In this document: in pieces, positions 1 to 5,250 of the stretch | How the letters are laid out: every line of letters starts with the position of its first letter | Position numbering within the stretch: position 1 is the stretch's first letter | NCBI GenBank assembly: GCA_014858325.1 | Contig: RKCM01000232.1 | Coordinates: forward strand, 1 to 5,944 | From: Oscillospiraceae bacterium | GTDB taxonomy: Bacteria > Bacillota > Clostridia > Oscillospirales > Ruminococcaceae | Direction: 5' to 3' | DNA length: 5,944 bases | Notes under the pieces: model-generated | What the model was told of the DNA's origin: nothing | Databases searched by the model: none | What the model saw: only the letters and a program-made list of their open reading frames with translations | Position numbers and translations under genes: made by a program

Positions 1-835
1 GGGGGTCGTCGTCCACATCCAGCGTGATCTCGTTCACGCGGGGGAGGGGGTGCAGCACAGCCATGGTGGGCTTGCCCAGCGCCATCTTCTCCTCGTCGAG
101 GATGTAGCTGTCCTTCAAACGGACGTAGTCCTCCTCGTTGAAGAAGCGCTCCTTCTGCACACGGGTCATGTAGAGGATGTCGAGGTCGGCCATGGAGTCC
201 TCCAGGCTGCGGGTCTCCTTGTACTCGATGCCCTTGGCCTCCAGCACGTCCTTGATGATGTAATCGGGCACCCGCAGCTCCTCGGGGCTGATGAGGACGA
301 AGCGGATGTTCTCACAGCGGGCCATGGTCTTGATGAGGGAGTGGACGGTGCGGCCAAACTTGAGGTCGCCGCACAGGCCGATGGTCAGGTTGTCGAGACG
401 GCCCATCCGGCGGCGGATGGTCATCAGATCGGCCATGGTCTGGGTGGGGTGCTGGTGGCCGCCATCGCCTGCGTTGATGACAGGCACCTTGGAGTAGCGG
501 CTGGCCCGCAGCGGTGCGCCCTCTTTGGGGTGGCGCATGGCCACGATGTCGGCGTAGCAGCTCACGACCCGGATGGTGTCGGCCACGCTCTCGCCCTTGG
601 AGGCGCTGGAGACGTTCTGGCTGGGGAAGCCCAGCACATGGCCGCCCAGATTGAGCATGGCGGCCTCAAAGGAGAGGCGGGTGCGGGTGGACGGCTCGTA
701 GAACAGGGTGGCGAGCTTTTTGTGCTCGGCTACGTTCTGGTAGGCAGCAGGGTCGGCGCAGATGCGGTCGGCCAGGTCCAGCAGAGCCAGGATCTCCTGC
801 TGGCTGAAATCCAAAGGATCAATCAGATGACGCAT
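1..835 (-). CDS. pyrB: Aspartate carbamoyltransferase catalytic subunit (3' end cut by window edge)
   Basis: This enzyme condenses carbamoyl phosphate with L-aspartate to N-carbamoyl-aspartate, the committed step of cytosolic pyrimidine synthesis. Reading leftward from the ATG at 835-833 gives 278 uninterrupted residues. The family is about 300-310 aa, so roughly 30 C-terminal residues lie beyond the edge. Signatures seen: the carbamoyl-phosphate loop STRTR at residues 49-53 inside FYEPSTRTRLSFE; SKGES at 79-83; HPTQ at 129-132; GDLKFGRTVHS at about 156-166, which is typical of ATCase rather than ornithine carbamoyltransferase; and HPLPR at 262-266. The start is supported by GGAGGG at 848-853, 12 nt upstream, a rather long spacing. 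The gene begins only 19 nt after the stop of the GntR regulator, so the two are probably cotranscribed and may be translationally coupled. No PyrR-type binding loop is evident upstream. Whether pyrI or other pyr genes follow is outside the window. Confidence 0.97.
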   Translation of the reverse strand, partial: MRHLIDPLDFSQQEILALLDLADRICADPAAYQNVAEHKKLATLFYEPSTRTRLSFEAAMLNLGGHVLGFPSQNVSSASKGESVADTIRVVSCYADIVAMRHPKEGAPLRASRYSKVPVINAGDGGHQHPTQTMADLMTIRRRMGRLDNLTIGLCGDLKFGRTVHSLIKTMARCENIRFVLISPEELRVPDYIIKDVLEAKGIEYKETRSLEDSMADLDILYMTRVQKERFFNEEDYVRLKDSYILDEEKMALGKPTMAVLHPLPRVNEITLDVDDDP

Positions 836-847
836 GTTGTTTTCTTT

Positions 848-853
848 CCCTCC
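848..853 (-). promoter_or_regulatory. Ribosome binding site of pyrB, next to the gntR stop
   Basis: On the minus strand GGAGGG lies 12 nt before the pyrB ATG and only one base past the TGA of the upstream regulator (855-857). Ribosomes terminating on gntR would therefore sit on this site, which favours translational coupling. Coupling is inferred from position only. Confidence 0.75.
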
Positions 854-854
854 A

Positions 855-1610
855 TCAAAGAAGTTTTCGCAGAATGGAAAAATCAAAGAAGTTGGTGTAG
901 TAGCTCAGCGACCGCATGACCGGACGGCACAGACGATTGAAGCAGACCTCATCCAGCAGCAGCATCGCTTCGCCGGGGGCGAGGCGCATGGCGGCACGGA
1001 TGGTGTCGTCGCCGCAGCTGGCCTTCAGGTGGGCCACGTTGGACGTCATCTGCTGGTGGCACTCCCGCTCCAGCACATCGAAAACGTCGCCGCTCAGATC
1101 GAGCCGGGTGTAGTCCCGGGTGCCGAACAGCGCGCGGGGCAGGTAATCGATGGAGTAGATGACGGGGGTGGTGTCTGCCAAAATCCGCTTCTTGATGCAG
1201 ATGACCTCGTCGCCGGGCTCGATCTCCAGATCCCGGGCAAGTTCCTCCCCGGCGCGGAGGGGATAGATCTGGATGCCGTCCGCGTGGGGGTAGCTGCCAA
1301 AGCTGCGGATGAGGGGGTAATATTCCAGCTTCTGGTCCAACCGGCTGCGCAGGCCCAGCACCGCACGGTTGACCACCGTGCCGATGCCGCGCACGCGCTC
1401 GATGTATCCGGCACGCTCCATCTCACTCAGGGCGTCGCGGATGACCGTCCGGCTGACGCCCAGCTGGGCGGCCAGGTCTACCTCAGCGGGCAGACGGTCG
1501 GCCTCGGCGTAACGGCCCGTCCGCAGCTCGTCCAGGAGCGCGGCGACGATACGGTCGCTGATGACGGCGCCGCCGAGGCGGCTGGAAGGCGAAAGGCTGG
1601 AATCTCTCAT
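855..1610 (-). CDS. GntR-family transcriptional regulator with UTRA (HutC-type) effector domain
   Basis: A DNA-binding regulator of 251 aa, the usual size for the HutC/UTRA branch of the GntR family. Residues 14-82 form the winged helix-turn-helix: LPAEVDLAAQLGVSRTVIRDAL at about 40-61 is the classic GntR recognition helix region and ERVRGIGTVV at 71-80 the wing. Residues about 100-247 match a UTRA ligand domain (ICIKKRILADTTPVIYSIDYLP, then DLSGDVFDVLE, ending SYYTNFFDFSILRK). The reading frame is open to 1727, but I chose the ATG at 1610-1608 because GGAGG lies 9 nt before it and because the 39 extra upstream residues are translated hairpin and promoter sequence that resembles no GntR N-terminus. 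It is transcribed divergently from the GNAT gene and is followed directly by pyrB. Self-regulation from the shared promoter region is likely for this family. Control of pyrB is an inference from cotranscription, and the effector is unknown. Confidence 0.93.
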   Translation of the reverse strand: MRDSSLSPSSRLGGAVISDRIVAALLDELRTGRYAEADRLPAEVDLAAQLGVSRTVIRDALSEMERAGYIERVRGIGTVVNRAVLGLRSRLDQKLEYYPLIRSFGSYPHADGIQIYPLRAGEELARDLEIEPGDEVICIKKRILADTTPVIYSIDYLPRALFGTRDYTRLDLSGDVFDVLERECHQQMTSNVAHLKASCGDDTIRAAMRLAPGEAMLLLDEVCFNRLCRPVMRSLSYYTNFFDFSILRKLL

Positions 1611-1619
1611 GGTTTGTTT

Positions 1620-1624
1620 CCTCC
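1620..1624 (-). promoter_or_regulatory. Ribosome binding site deciding the GntR regulator start
   Basis: The minus strand reads CCGGAGGAAACAAACC then ATG. The GGAGG core is 9 nt from the ATG at 1610, an ideal spacing, whereas the ATG at 1727 has no comparable site. This fixes the shorter 251-residue protein. Confidence 0.85.
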
Positions 1625-1636
1625 GGTACATATACG

Positions 1637-1678
1637 GGGGCTGCGCCCCGCACAGACTTCGGGGGCCGGGTGCGGCCC
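1637..1678 (-). other. GC-rich structured leader of the gntR-pyrB transcript (two hairpins)
   Basis: The predicted leader between the promoter (start near 1686) and the gntR ribosome site contains two compact perfect stems. One pairs 1663-1668 with 1673-1678 (GGGCCG/CGGCCC, 4-nt loop). The other pairs 1637-1641 with 1645-1649 (GGGGC/GCCCC, 3-nt loop). A competing 6-bp stem is possible between 1648-1653 and 1670-1675 (CCGCAC/GTGCGG) and would disrupt both. No U-run follows, so neither is an intrinsic terminator. I do not recognise a riboswitch class, and GC-rich DNA forms such stems easily by chance. Confidence 0.4.
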
Positions 1679-1692
1679 AGTCCCACAGATTA

Positions 1693-1721
1693 AGTATAAC
1701 ATAAATTGACATTCTTTGAAA
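1693..1721 (-). promoter_or_regulatory. Predicted promoter of the gntR-pyrB unit
   Basis: On the minus strand the -10 TATACT (1693-1698) is preceded by TGT (1699-1701), giving an extended -10 of the TGn type. The -35 is weak: TTTCAA at 1716-1721 with a 17-bp spacer, or TTCAAA with 16 bp. Transcription would start near 1686, leaving a leader of about 75 nt. The element overlaps the divergent promoter of the acetyltransferase gene. Confidence 0.65.
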
Positions 1722-1734
1722 TGGCATTTATACT
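1706..1734 (+). promoter_or_regulatory. Near-consensus sigma-A promoter of the GNAT gene
   Basis: The -35 is a perfect TTGACA (1706-1711), the spacer is exactly 17 bp, and the -10 is TATACT (1729-1734, five of six consensus bases). The start would fall near 1741, giving a leader of about 38 nt to the ATG at 1779. Its -35 and spacer lie within the spacer and -35 of the opposite promoter, so the two RNA polymerases should exclude each other. Confidence 0.82.
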
Positions 1735-1766
1735 GGAAATCGCACCGAAAGTATGATTTTATTTGG

Positions 1767-1772
1767 GGAGGG
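1767..1772 (+). promoter_or_regulatory. Ribosome binding site deciding the GNAT start
   Basis: GGAGGG lies 6 nt before the ATG at 1779. The in-frame ATG at 1716 lies inside the promoter, upstream of the likely transcription start, so it cannot be the start. Confidence 0.85.
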
Positions 1773-1778
1773 ACCGCA

Positions 1779-2330
1779 ATGGAACAAAAACTTCACCGTT
1801 ATGGCGGCCGGGAGCTGGAAAATCCCCGGCCGATCGCGCTGCGGCAGTGCACGCGTGCTGCCGAGGCCGACGCCGTGTATGCCTTGCAGAACGAGGTGCG
1901 GGCGGCGATGCCGGACCCGGAGCTCTTTGTGCCGGACACCCGGGAACACATCGGGAATTATTTGAAATACGACCTCTGCGTGGGCGCATGGGACGGCAGC
2001 CGCCTGGCGGCCTATCTCATCCTGCGCTACTGCGGCCGGACGGAGGAAAACTACGCGGCCTATTTTGACCTGCCGCCGGAGGAGTGGGACCACTGGGCCA
2101 ACGCAGACAGTGCGGTGGTCCACCCGGACTACCGGGGCAACGGGCTGCAGCGGAAGATGCTGCAGGCGGCTTTGCCCCTGCTGCGCCCGGGCATCGTGGG
2201 CCTGGGGGCCACGGTGAGCCCCGCCAACGCCTACAGCCTGAACAACGCGCTGGCCAGCGGCTTTGCCATCGTCTGCCGCCGCGCCATGTACGGGGGGCAT
2301 GATCGGTATCTGCTGAAGAAAAAGCTGTAA
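1779..2330 (+). CDS. GNAT-family N-acetyltransferase, substrate unknown
   Basis: A 183-aa single-domain protein of the GCN5-related fold, which transfers the acetyl group of acetyl-CoA to an amine. The acetyl-CoA loop (motif A) is clear at residues 112-127: AVVHPDYRGNGLQRKM, with the R-G-N-G-L-Q signature at 119-124. Motif B follows as ATVSPANAYSLNNALASGF at 144-162, the usual P-x-N-x-x-S...GF pattern. The N-terminal half (residues 20-105) carries the expected helix, then CVGAWDGSRLAAYLILR as the central strands. There is no signal peptide or membrane segment, so it should be cytosolic. It stands alone on the plus strand with its own strong promoter, divergent from the GntR regulator, so it may be under that regulator's control; this is inferred from the shared intergenic region. 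Nothing here identifies the substrate. The TAA stop sits at the start of a 12-A run. Confidence 0.9.
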   Translation: MEQKLHRYGGRELENPRPIALRQCTRAAEADAVYALQNEVRAAMPDPELFVPDTREHIGNYLKYDLCVGAWDGSRLAAYLILRYCGRTEENYAAYFDLPPEEWDHWANADSAVVHPDYRGNGLQRKMLQAALPLLRPGIVGLGATVSPANAYSLNNALASGFAIVCRRAMYGGHDRYLLKKKL

Positions 2331-2379
2331 AAAAAAAAAAGGCCCTCTTTGGCATTGCATTGCAATGCCAAAGAGGGCC
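2329..2379 (-). terminator. Strong intrinsic terminator of the MATE gene, at the convergent junction
   Basis: Positions 2341-2359 and 2361-2379 are perfectly complementary (19 bp around a single central base; in practice about 18 bp with a 3-nt loop). On the minus strand the hairpin is followed by twelve T (2329-2340), an archetypal terminator for the gene ending at 2390. On the plus strand the sequence after the hairpin (CTATGATGTC) lacks a U-run, so it should work less well for the GNAT transcript, which reaches it only 10 nt after its stop codon. Confidence 0.93.
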
Positions 2380-2389
2380 CTATGATGTC

Positions 2390-3754
2390 TTAGGCAGCCA
2401 TTCGTGTTTCTTCGAGGTTCATCTTCCGGCGGATGACCAGCAGGCAGCCAAGGTGCACCAGTGCCGTCAGGATCCAGCTGACGGGGTAGCTGATGTAGAG
2501 GGTCGTGGTGGAGCGGAACATCTGGAAGATGGTGGCCACCCACACAAGGCGGAGCAGGCAGCTGCCCACCACGCTGACCACCATGGGCAGCATCGAGTAG
2601 CCCCGGCCCCGGATGGTGTAGGAGAGGGAATCCATCCACCCGCAGAGGAAGTAGGTGGTGCAGATGATCTTCATACGGGACAGCCCGGCGGCGATGACGG
2701 CCTCGTCGGTGGAGTAGAAGCGGAGCAGGGTGCCGCCGCCCAGATACGCCCCGCCGCCCAGCAATACGCCGGTGACGGTGGCGCAGAGCAGGCAGTCCAG
2801 CAGCACACGGTCCAGGTTCTGGTACTTGCGCGCGCCCAGGTTCTGGCTGGTGAAGGTGACGCCCGCCTGCGCAAAGGCGTTCATGGCGGTGTAGATGAAG
2901 CCCTCGATGTTGGATGCGGCCGAGTTGCCCGCCACGATGGTGGAGCCGAAGGAGTTGACCGCCGACTGGATGACCACGTTGGAGAGGCTGAACACGGTGC
3001 TCTGCAGGCCCGCAGGCAGGCCGATGCGCAGGATCTGGATCAGCGCCCCCTTGTGGAAGCCGATCCGGCGCAGGTCGAGGTGGAGGGCGCCCTGTTCTTT
3101 CATCAGCAGGAGGGTGACCATGCAGGCCGAGACGGTCTGGCTGATGATGGTGGCCAGCGCCACGCCCGCAACACTGAGCCGGAAGCCGATGACAAAGACG
3201 AGGTTGAGCACCACGTTGATGAGGCCCGCCGTGGCCAGACAGACCAGCGGCCGCTTGGTGTCGCCCGCCGAGCGCAGCAGCGACGCGCTGAAGTTGTACA
3301 GCATGGTCATGGGCATCCCGATGAAGTAGATCTTCAGGTAGAGGGTGGAGAGGTCGATGACGTCCTCCGGGCAGGACATGAGCTCCAGCAGCACCCGGGC
3401 CGCAAAGAAGCCCACGACGGCCAGAAACACGCCGGAGACAAGGCCCAGCGCCACCGAGGTGTGCACCGTATCCTGCACGCCTTTTTCGTCCCTTGCGCCA
3501 AAGCAGCGGGCGGCGACCACGTTCGCGCCCAGCGAAAGGCCCACAAAGAGGTTGACCAGGAGGTTGATGAGGGCGCCGTTGGAGCCCACCGCAGCCAGCG
3601 CGGTGCTGCCTGCAAAGCGGCCCACCACTACCACGTCCGCCGCATTGAACAGCAGCTGCAAAATGCTGGAAGCCGCCAGCGGCAGCGCAAACAGGATGAT
3701 CTTCTGGAGCAGCGGGCCTGTGGTCAGGTCGCTGGTGCGGGAGTTCTGAGCCAT
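2390..3754 (-). CDS. MATE-family multidrug/metabolite efflux transporter (YoeA-like)
   Basis: A polytopic inner-membrane antiporter of the MATE family, exporting cationic drugs or metabolites in exchange for Na+ or H+. Its 454 aa match the family norm of about 440-460. About twelve hydrophobic segments are visible in two homologous halves: the first starts at about residues 17-40 (ILFALPLAASSILQLLFN), the second at about 238-265 (RIGLPAGLQSTVFSLSN). Family markers are the start DLTTGPLLQKIILFALP, AADVVVVGRFAG at 38-49, GANVVAARCFGARD at 76-89, GDTKRP at 164-169, LGARK at 306-310 and RGRGYSMLP at 382-390. The C-terminus is short and basic. The start is the ATG at 3754-3752; AAGGAGG (3767-3773) lies 12 nt upstream, slightly far, but no better start exists between them. 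It is monocistronic, with its own promoter and terminator. The substrate cannot be told from sequence. An older NorM/DinF label would also fit. Confidence 0.95.
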   Translation of the reverse strand: MAQNSRTSDLTTGPLLQKIILFALPLAASSILQLLFNAADVVVVGRFAGSTALAAVGSNGALINLLVNLFVGLSLGANVVAARCFGARDEKGVQDTVHTSVALGLVSGVFLAVVGFFAARVLLELMSCPEDVIDLSTLYLKIYFIGMPMTMLYNFSASLLRSAGDTKRPLVCLATAGLINVVLNLVFVIGFRLSVAGVALATIISQTVSACMVTLLLMKEQGALHLDLRRIGFHKGALIQILRIGLPAGLQSTVFSLSNVVIQSAVNSFGSTIVAGNSAASNIEGFIYTAMNAFAQAGVTFTSQNLGARKYQNLDRVLLDCLLCATVTGVLLGGGAYLGGGTLLRFYSTDEAVIAAGLSRMKIICTTYFLCGWMDSLSYTIRGRGYSMLPMVVSVVGSCLLRLVWVATIFQMFRSTTTLYISYPVSWILTALVHLGCLLVIRRKMNLEETRMAA

Positions 3755-3808
3755 GAAAATCGACAGCCTCCTTCGTAAAAAGACAAAAATGCCTGTTTCT
3801 TACACGTT

Positions 3809-3840
3809 CTTTGCGCAAAGCTTACCATTGCCTTGTGCAA
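3809..3840 (-). promoter_or_regulatory. Paired TTGYGCAA motifs in the MATE leader, possible operator
   Basis: A perfect 12-bp palindrome CTTTGCGCAAAG occupies 3809-3820. A second copy of its core with one change, TTGTGCAA, lies at 3833-3840. The cores start 22 bp apart, about two helical turns, and the second coincides with the predicted transcription start. Such an arrangement suits cooperative binding of a dimeric repressor at a drug-pump promoter. No regulator gene adjoins the pump, and the operator role is an inference. Confidence 0.4.
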
Positions 3841-3846
3841 CTACAT

Positions 3847-3874
3847 ATTATACCATAAAAAACGCGTAAAGCAA
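3847..3874 (-). promoter_or_regulatory. Predicted promoter of the MATE gene
   Basis: On the minus strand a perfect -10 TATAAT (3847-3852) is preceded by TGG (3853-3855), an extended -10. The -35 is TTGCTT (3869-3874) with a 16-bp spacer. The start would be near 3840, giving a leader of about 85 nt. The -35 lies within a few bases of the T-tract that ends the upstream phosphofructokinase transcript, so the two units are packed closely but should be separate. Confidence 0.8.
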
Positions 3875-3876
3875 GC

Positions 3877-3912
3877 CAAAAGCCCCGCCTCCCCAAAAGG
3901 GAAGCGGGGCTT
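3877..3912 (-). terminator. Intrinsic terminator of the PPi-PFK gene
   Basis: The arms 3881-3893 and 3899-3911 form a 13-position stem with one C-A mismatch (3889/3903) and a 5-nt loop. The outer part AGCCCCGC/GCGGGGCT is fully paired. On the minus strand the hairpin leads into TTTTGGCTTGC, a short T-tract. It lies about 33 nt after the stop of the phosphofructokinase gene, with no competing gene between them. Confidence 0.82.
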
Positions 3913-3944
3913 CGCTGTGCCGTTGTGTCAGAAGAGGAGAGAAC

Positions 3945-5171
3945 TTATTTCTTCATGTAGATGTGGTGGGGCAGGCCGGCAATGTACAGCGGAGTCAGCT
4001 CGGCCTGGATGAGGGGACGGGCATAATCGAGGAATTCTGTCGTCATCTGGGTGTGGTTGGCGTTCATCCAGCTCAGGGGCACCTTCTTTTCCAGGTTTGC
4101 CACCTCCGCAATGGGGTGGAGCTCGGTGGTGCACTGGTAGGGGCTGTTGGAGATCCGCTTCAGGGCCACCATCTGGCCGGTGACGCCCTCAAAGGCGGCC
4201 TTGGCGGCCGCGCCGCCCACCTGATAAGCCTCGGTGATGTCGGTGCGGCTGGTCAGATGCCCGGCGCAGCGCTGCAGGGTGGAAAGCTCGATGCAGCGGG
4301 TCTTGGTGTCCAGGCTGCGGGCCACGGTGTTGGCCAGGAAGCGGGCGGTGCCGGTCAGGGCCTTGTGGCCGAAAGCGTCCACCGCGTGCACATCGTCGGC
4401 CAGCTCGCAGACGTAGCGGCCGTCCTCCAGCTTGACGCCCTCGGAGACGGCGATGACGATGCTGGGCTTCTTCTCCTGCATGGCGCGCACCTTCTCAATG
4501 AAGTGGTCCACGTTGAAGGGGACTTCGGGCAGGCAGATCATATCCACGCCTTCGCAGTCGTCGCCCTTGGCCAGCGCGGCGGCGGCGGTCAGCCAGCCGG
4601 CGTTGCGGCCCATGATCTCCACCACGGTGACATACTTGGTGCCGTAGACTGTGGCGTCGCGGATGATCTCCTTCATCACCACGCCGATGTACTTGGCGGC
4701 CGAGCCGTAGCCGGGGGTGTGGTCGGTGATCATCAGATCGTTGTCGATGGTCTTGGGCACGCCCATAAAGCGGATGTCGCTCTGGATGCGCTGGCCGTAA
4801 TCCGCCAGCTTGCCGATGGTGTCCATGGAGTCGTTGCCGCCAATGTAGAAGAAGTAGCCGATGTTCAGCTTCTCCAGGATGGCAAACAGCTTCTTGTACA
4901 CGGCCTCATCGTCGTGCCAATCGGGCAGCTTGTAGCGGCAGCTGCCCAGAAAGCTGGACGGCGTGCGCTTGAGCAGCTCGATGTCCAGATCGTCCGTGAG
5001 CAGGGTGGAAAGGTCCACCACCCGCTCTTCCAGCAGGCCTGCGACGCCGTTGCACATCCCGTATACAACGTCTGCGCCGCGGCTCTTGCAGCTCTCGAAC
5101 ACGCCTGCCAGACTGGCATTGATGACGGAGGTGGGGCCGCCGGACTGACCAACGATTGCGTTTTTACCCAT
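3945..5171 (-). CDS. pfp: 6-phosphofructokinase, pyrophosphate-dependent type
   Basis: A cytosolic glycolytic enzyme phosphorylating fructose 6-phosphate to fructose 1,6-bisphosphate; 408 aa, normal for the longer PPi-type group. Motifs in order: GQSGGPTSVIN (8-18) at the phosphoryl-donor site, GGNDSMDT (111-118), GVPKTIDNDL (137-146) with the catalytic Asp of TIDND, EIMGRNAGW (185-193) binding fructose 6-phosphate, LPE (214-216) and STLQRCAGHLTSR (297-309). Asp114 and Lys140 occupy the two positions that are both Gly in ATP-dependent E. coli PfkA (104 and 124). In the family, Asp plus Lys marks pyrophosphate use, so PPi is the predicted donor and the reaction would be reversible. The usual GGDxS aspartate is Asn113 here. 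The start is the ATG at 5171, with AAGGAGA (5179-5185) 7 nt before it. It follows a paralogue after 79 nt and ends at a terminator. Biochemistry would be needed to exclude ATP use. Confidence 0.92.
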   Translation of the reverse strand: MGKNAIVGQSGGPTSVINASLAGVFESCKSRGADVVYGMCNGVAGLLEERVVDLSTLLTDDLDIELLKRTPSSFLGSCRYKLPDWHDDEAVYKKLFAILEKLNIGYFFYIGGNDSMDTIGKLADYGQRIQSDIRFMGVPKTIDNDLMITDHTPGYGSAAKYIGVVMKEIIRDATVYGTKYVTVVEIMGRNAGWLTAAAALAKGDDCEGVDMICLPEVPFNVDHFIEKVRAMQEKKPSIVIAVSEGVKLEDGRYVCELADDVHAVDAFGHKALTGTARFLANTVARSLDTKTRCIELSTLQRCAGHLTSRTDITEAYQVGGAAAKAAFEGVTGQMVALKRISNSPYQCTTELHPIAEVANLEKKVPLSWMNANHTQMTTEFLDYARPLIQAELTPLYIAGLPHHIYMKK

Positions 5172-5250
5172 GATGATGTCTCCTTTTCTTCTGTTTCGGC
5201 TTTATTTTGATCGTGCAGGGGCACGAAAACAGACGCGGGGGAGTGCCTGC
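5172..5250 (-). other. 79-nt spacer between the two phosphofructokinase genes
   Basis: It holds the downstream gene's ribosome site AAGGAGA (5179-5185) and one small hairpin, 5211-5216 with 5221-5226 (TCGTGC/GCACGA, 4-nt loop). The hairpin has no T-run after it on the minus strand. I see no convincing promoter or terminator, so the two genes are probably on one transcript. Confidence 0.5.

Noticed and set aside
50..919. A 289-codon plus-strand open frame opposite pyrB
   Set aside because: pyrB on the minus strand carries every family motif here, so the plus frame is its complement.
1626..1635. GTACATATAC as a GntR operator
   Set aside because: It resembles the HutC-type GT-N-TA-N-AC pattern only partly and lies close to the ribosome site. 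The match is too weak to list as an operator.
1611..1727. An N-terminal extension of the GntR regulator to the ATG at 1727
   Set aside because: The extension crosses the predicted promoter and leader hairpins and has no ribosome site, while the ATG at 1610 has an ideal one.
2360..3778. A 472-codon plus-strand open frame opposite the MATE gene
   Set aside because: It is the exact antisense of a clear transporter, rich in His, Asp, Gln and Gly, with no ribosome site and a start inside the terminator hairpin.
1728..3818. A 696-codon minus-strand open frame spanning the GNAT gene and the MATE gene
   Set aside because: It runs antisense to the GNAT gene and in a shifted frame over the MATE gene. 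Its translation is Gly/Arg/His/Pro-rich low-complexity sequence with no domain. High GC removes stop codons from such shadow frames.
3963..5210. A 415-codon plus-strand open frame opposite the PPi-PFK gene
   Set aside because: Antisense shadow of a strongly conserved enzyme, and its composition is that of codon-biased complement sequence.
5211..5226. The hairpin between the two PFK genes as a terminator
   Set aside because: The stem is only 6 bp and no T-run follows on the transcribed strand.
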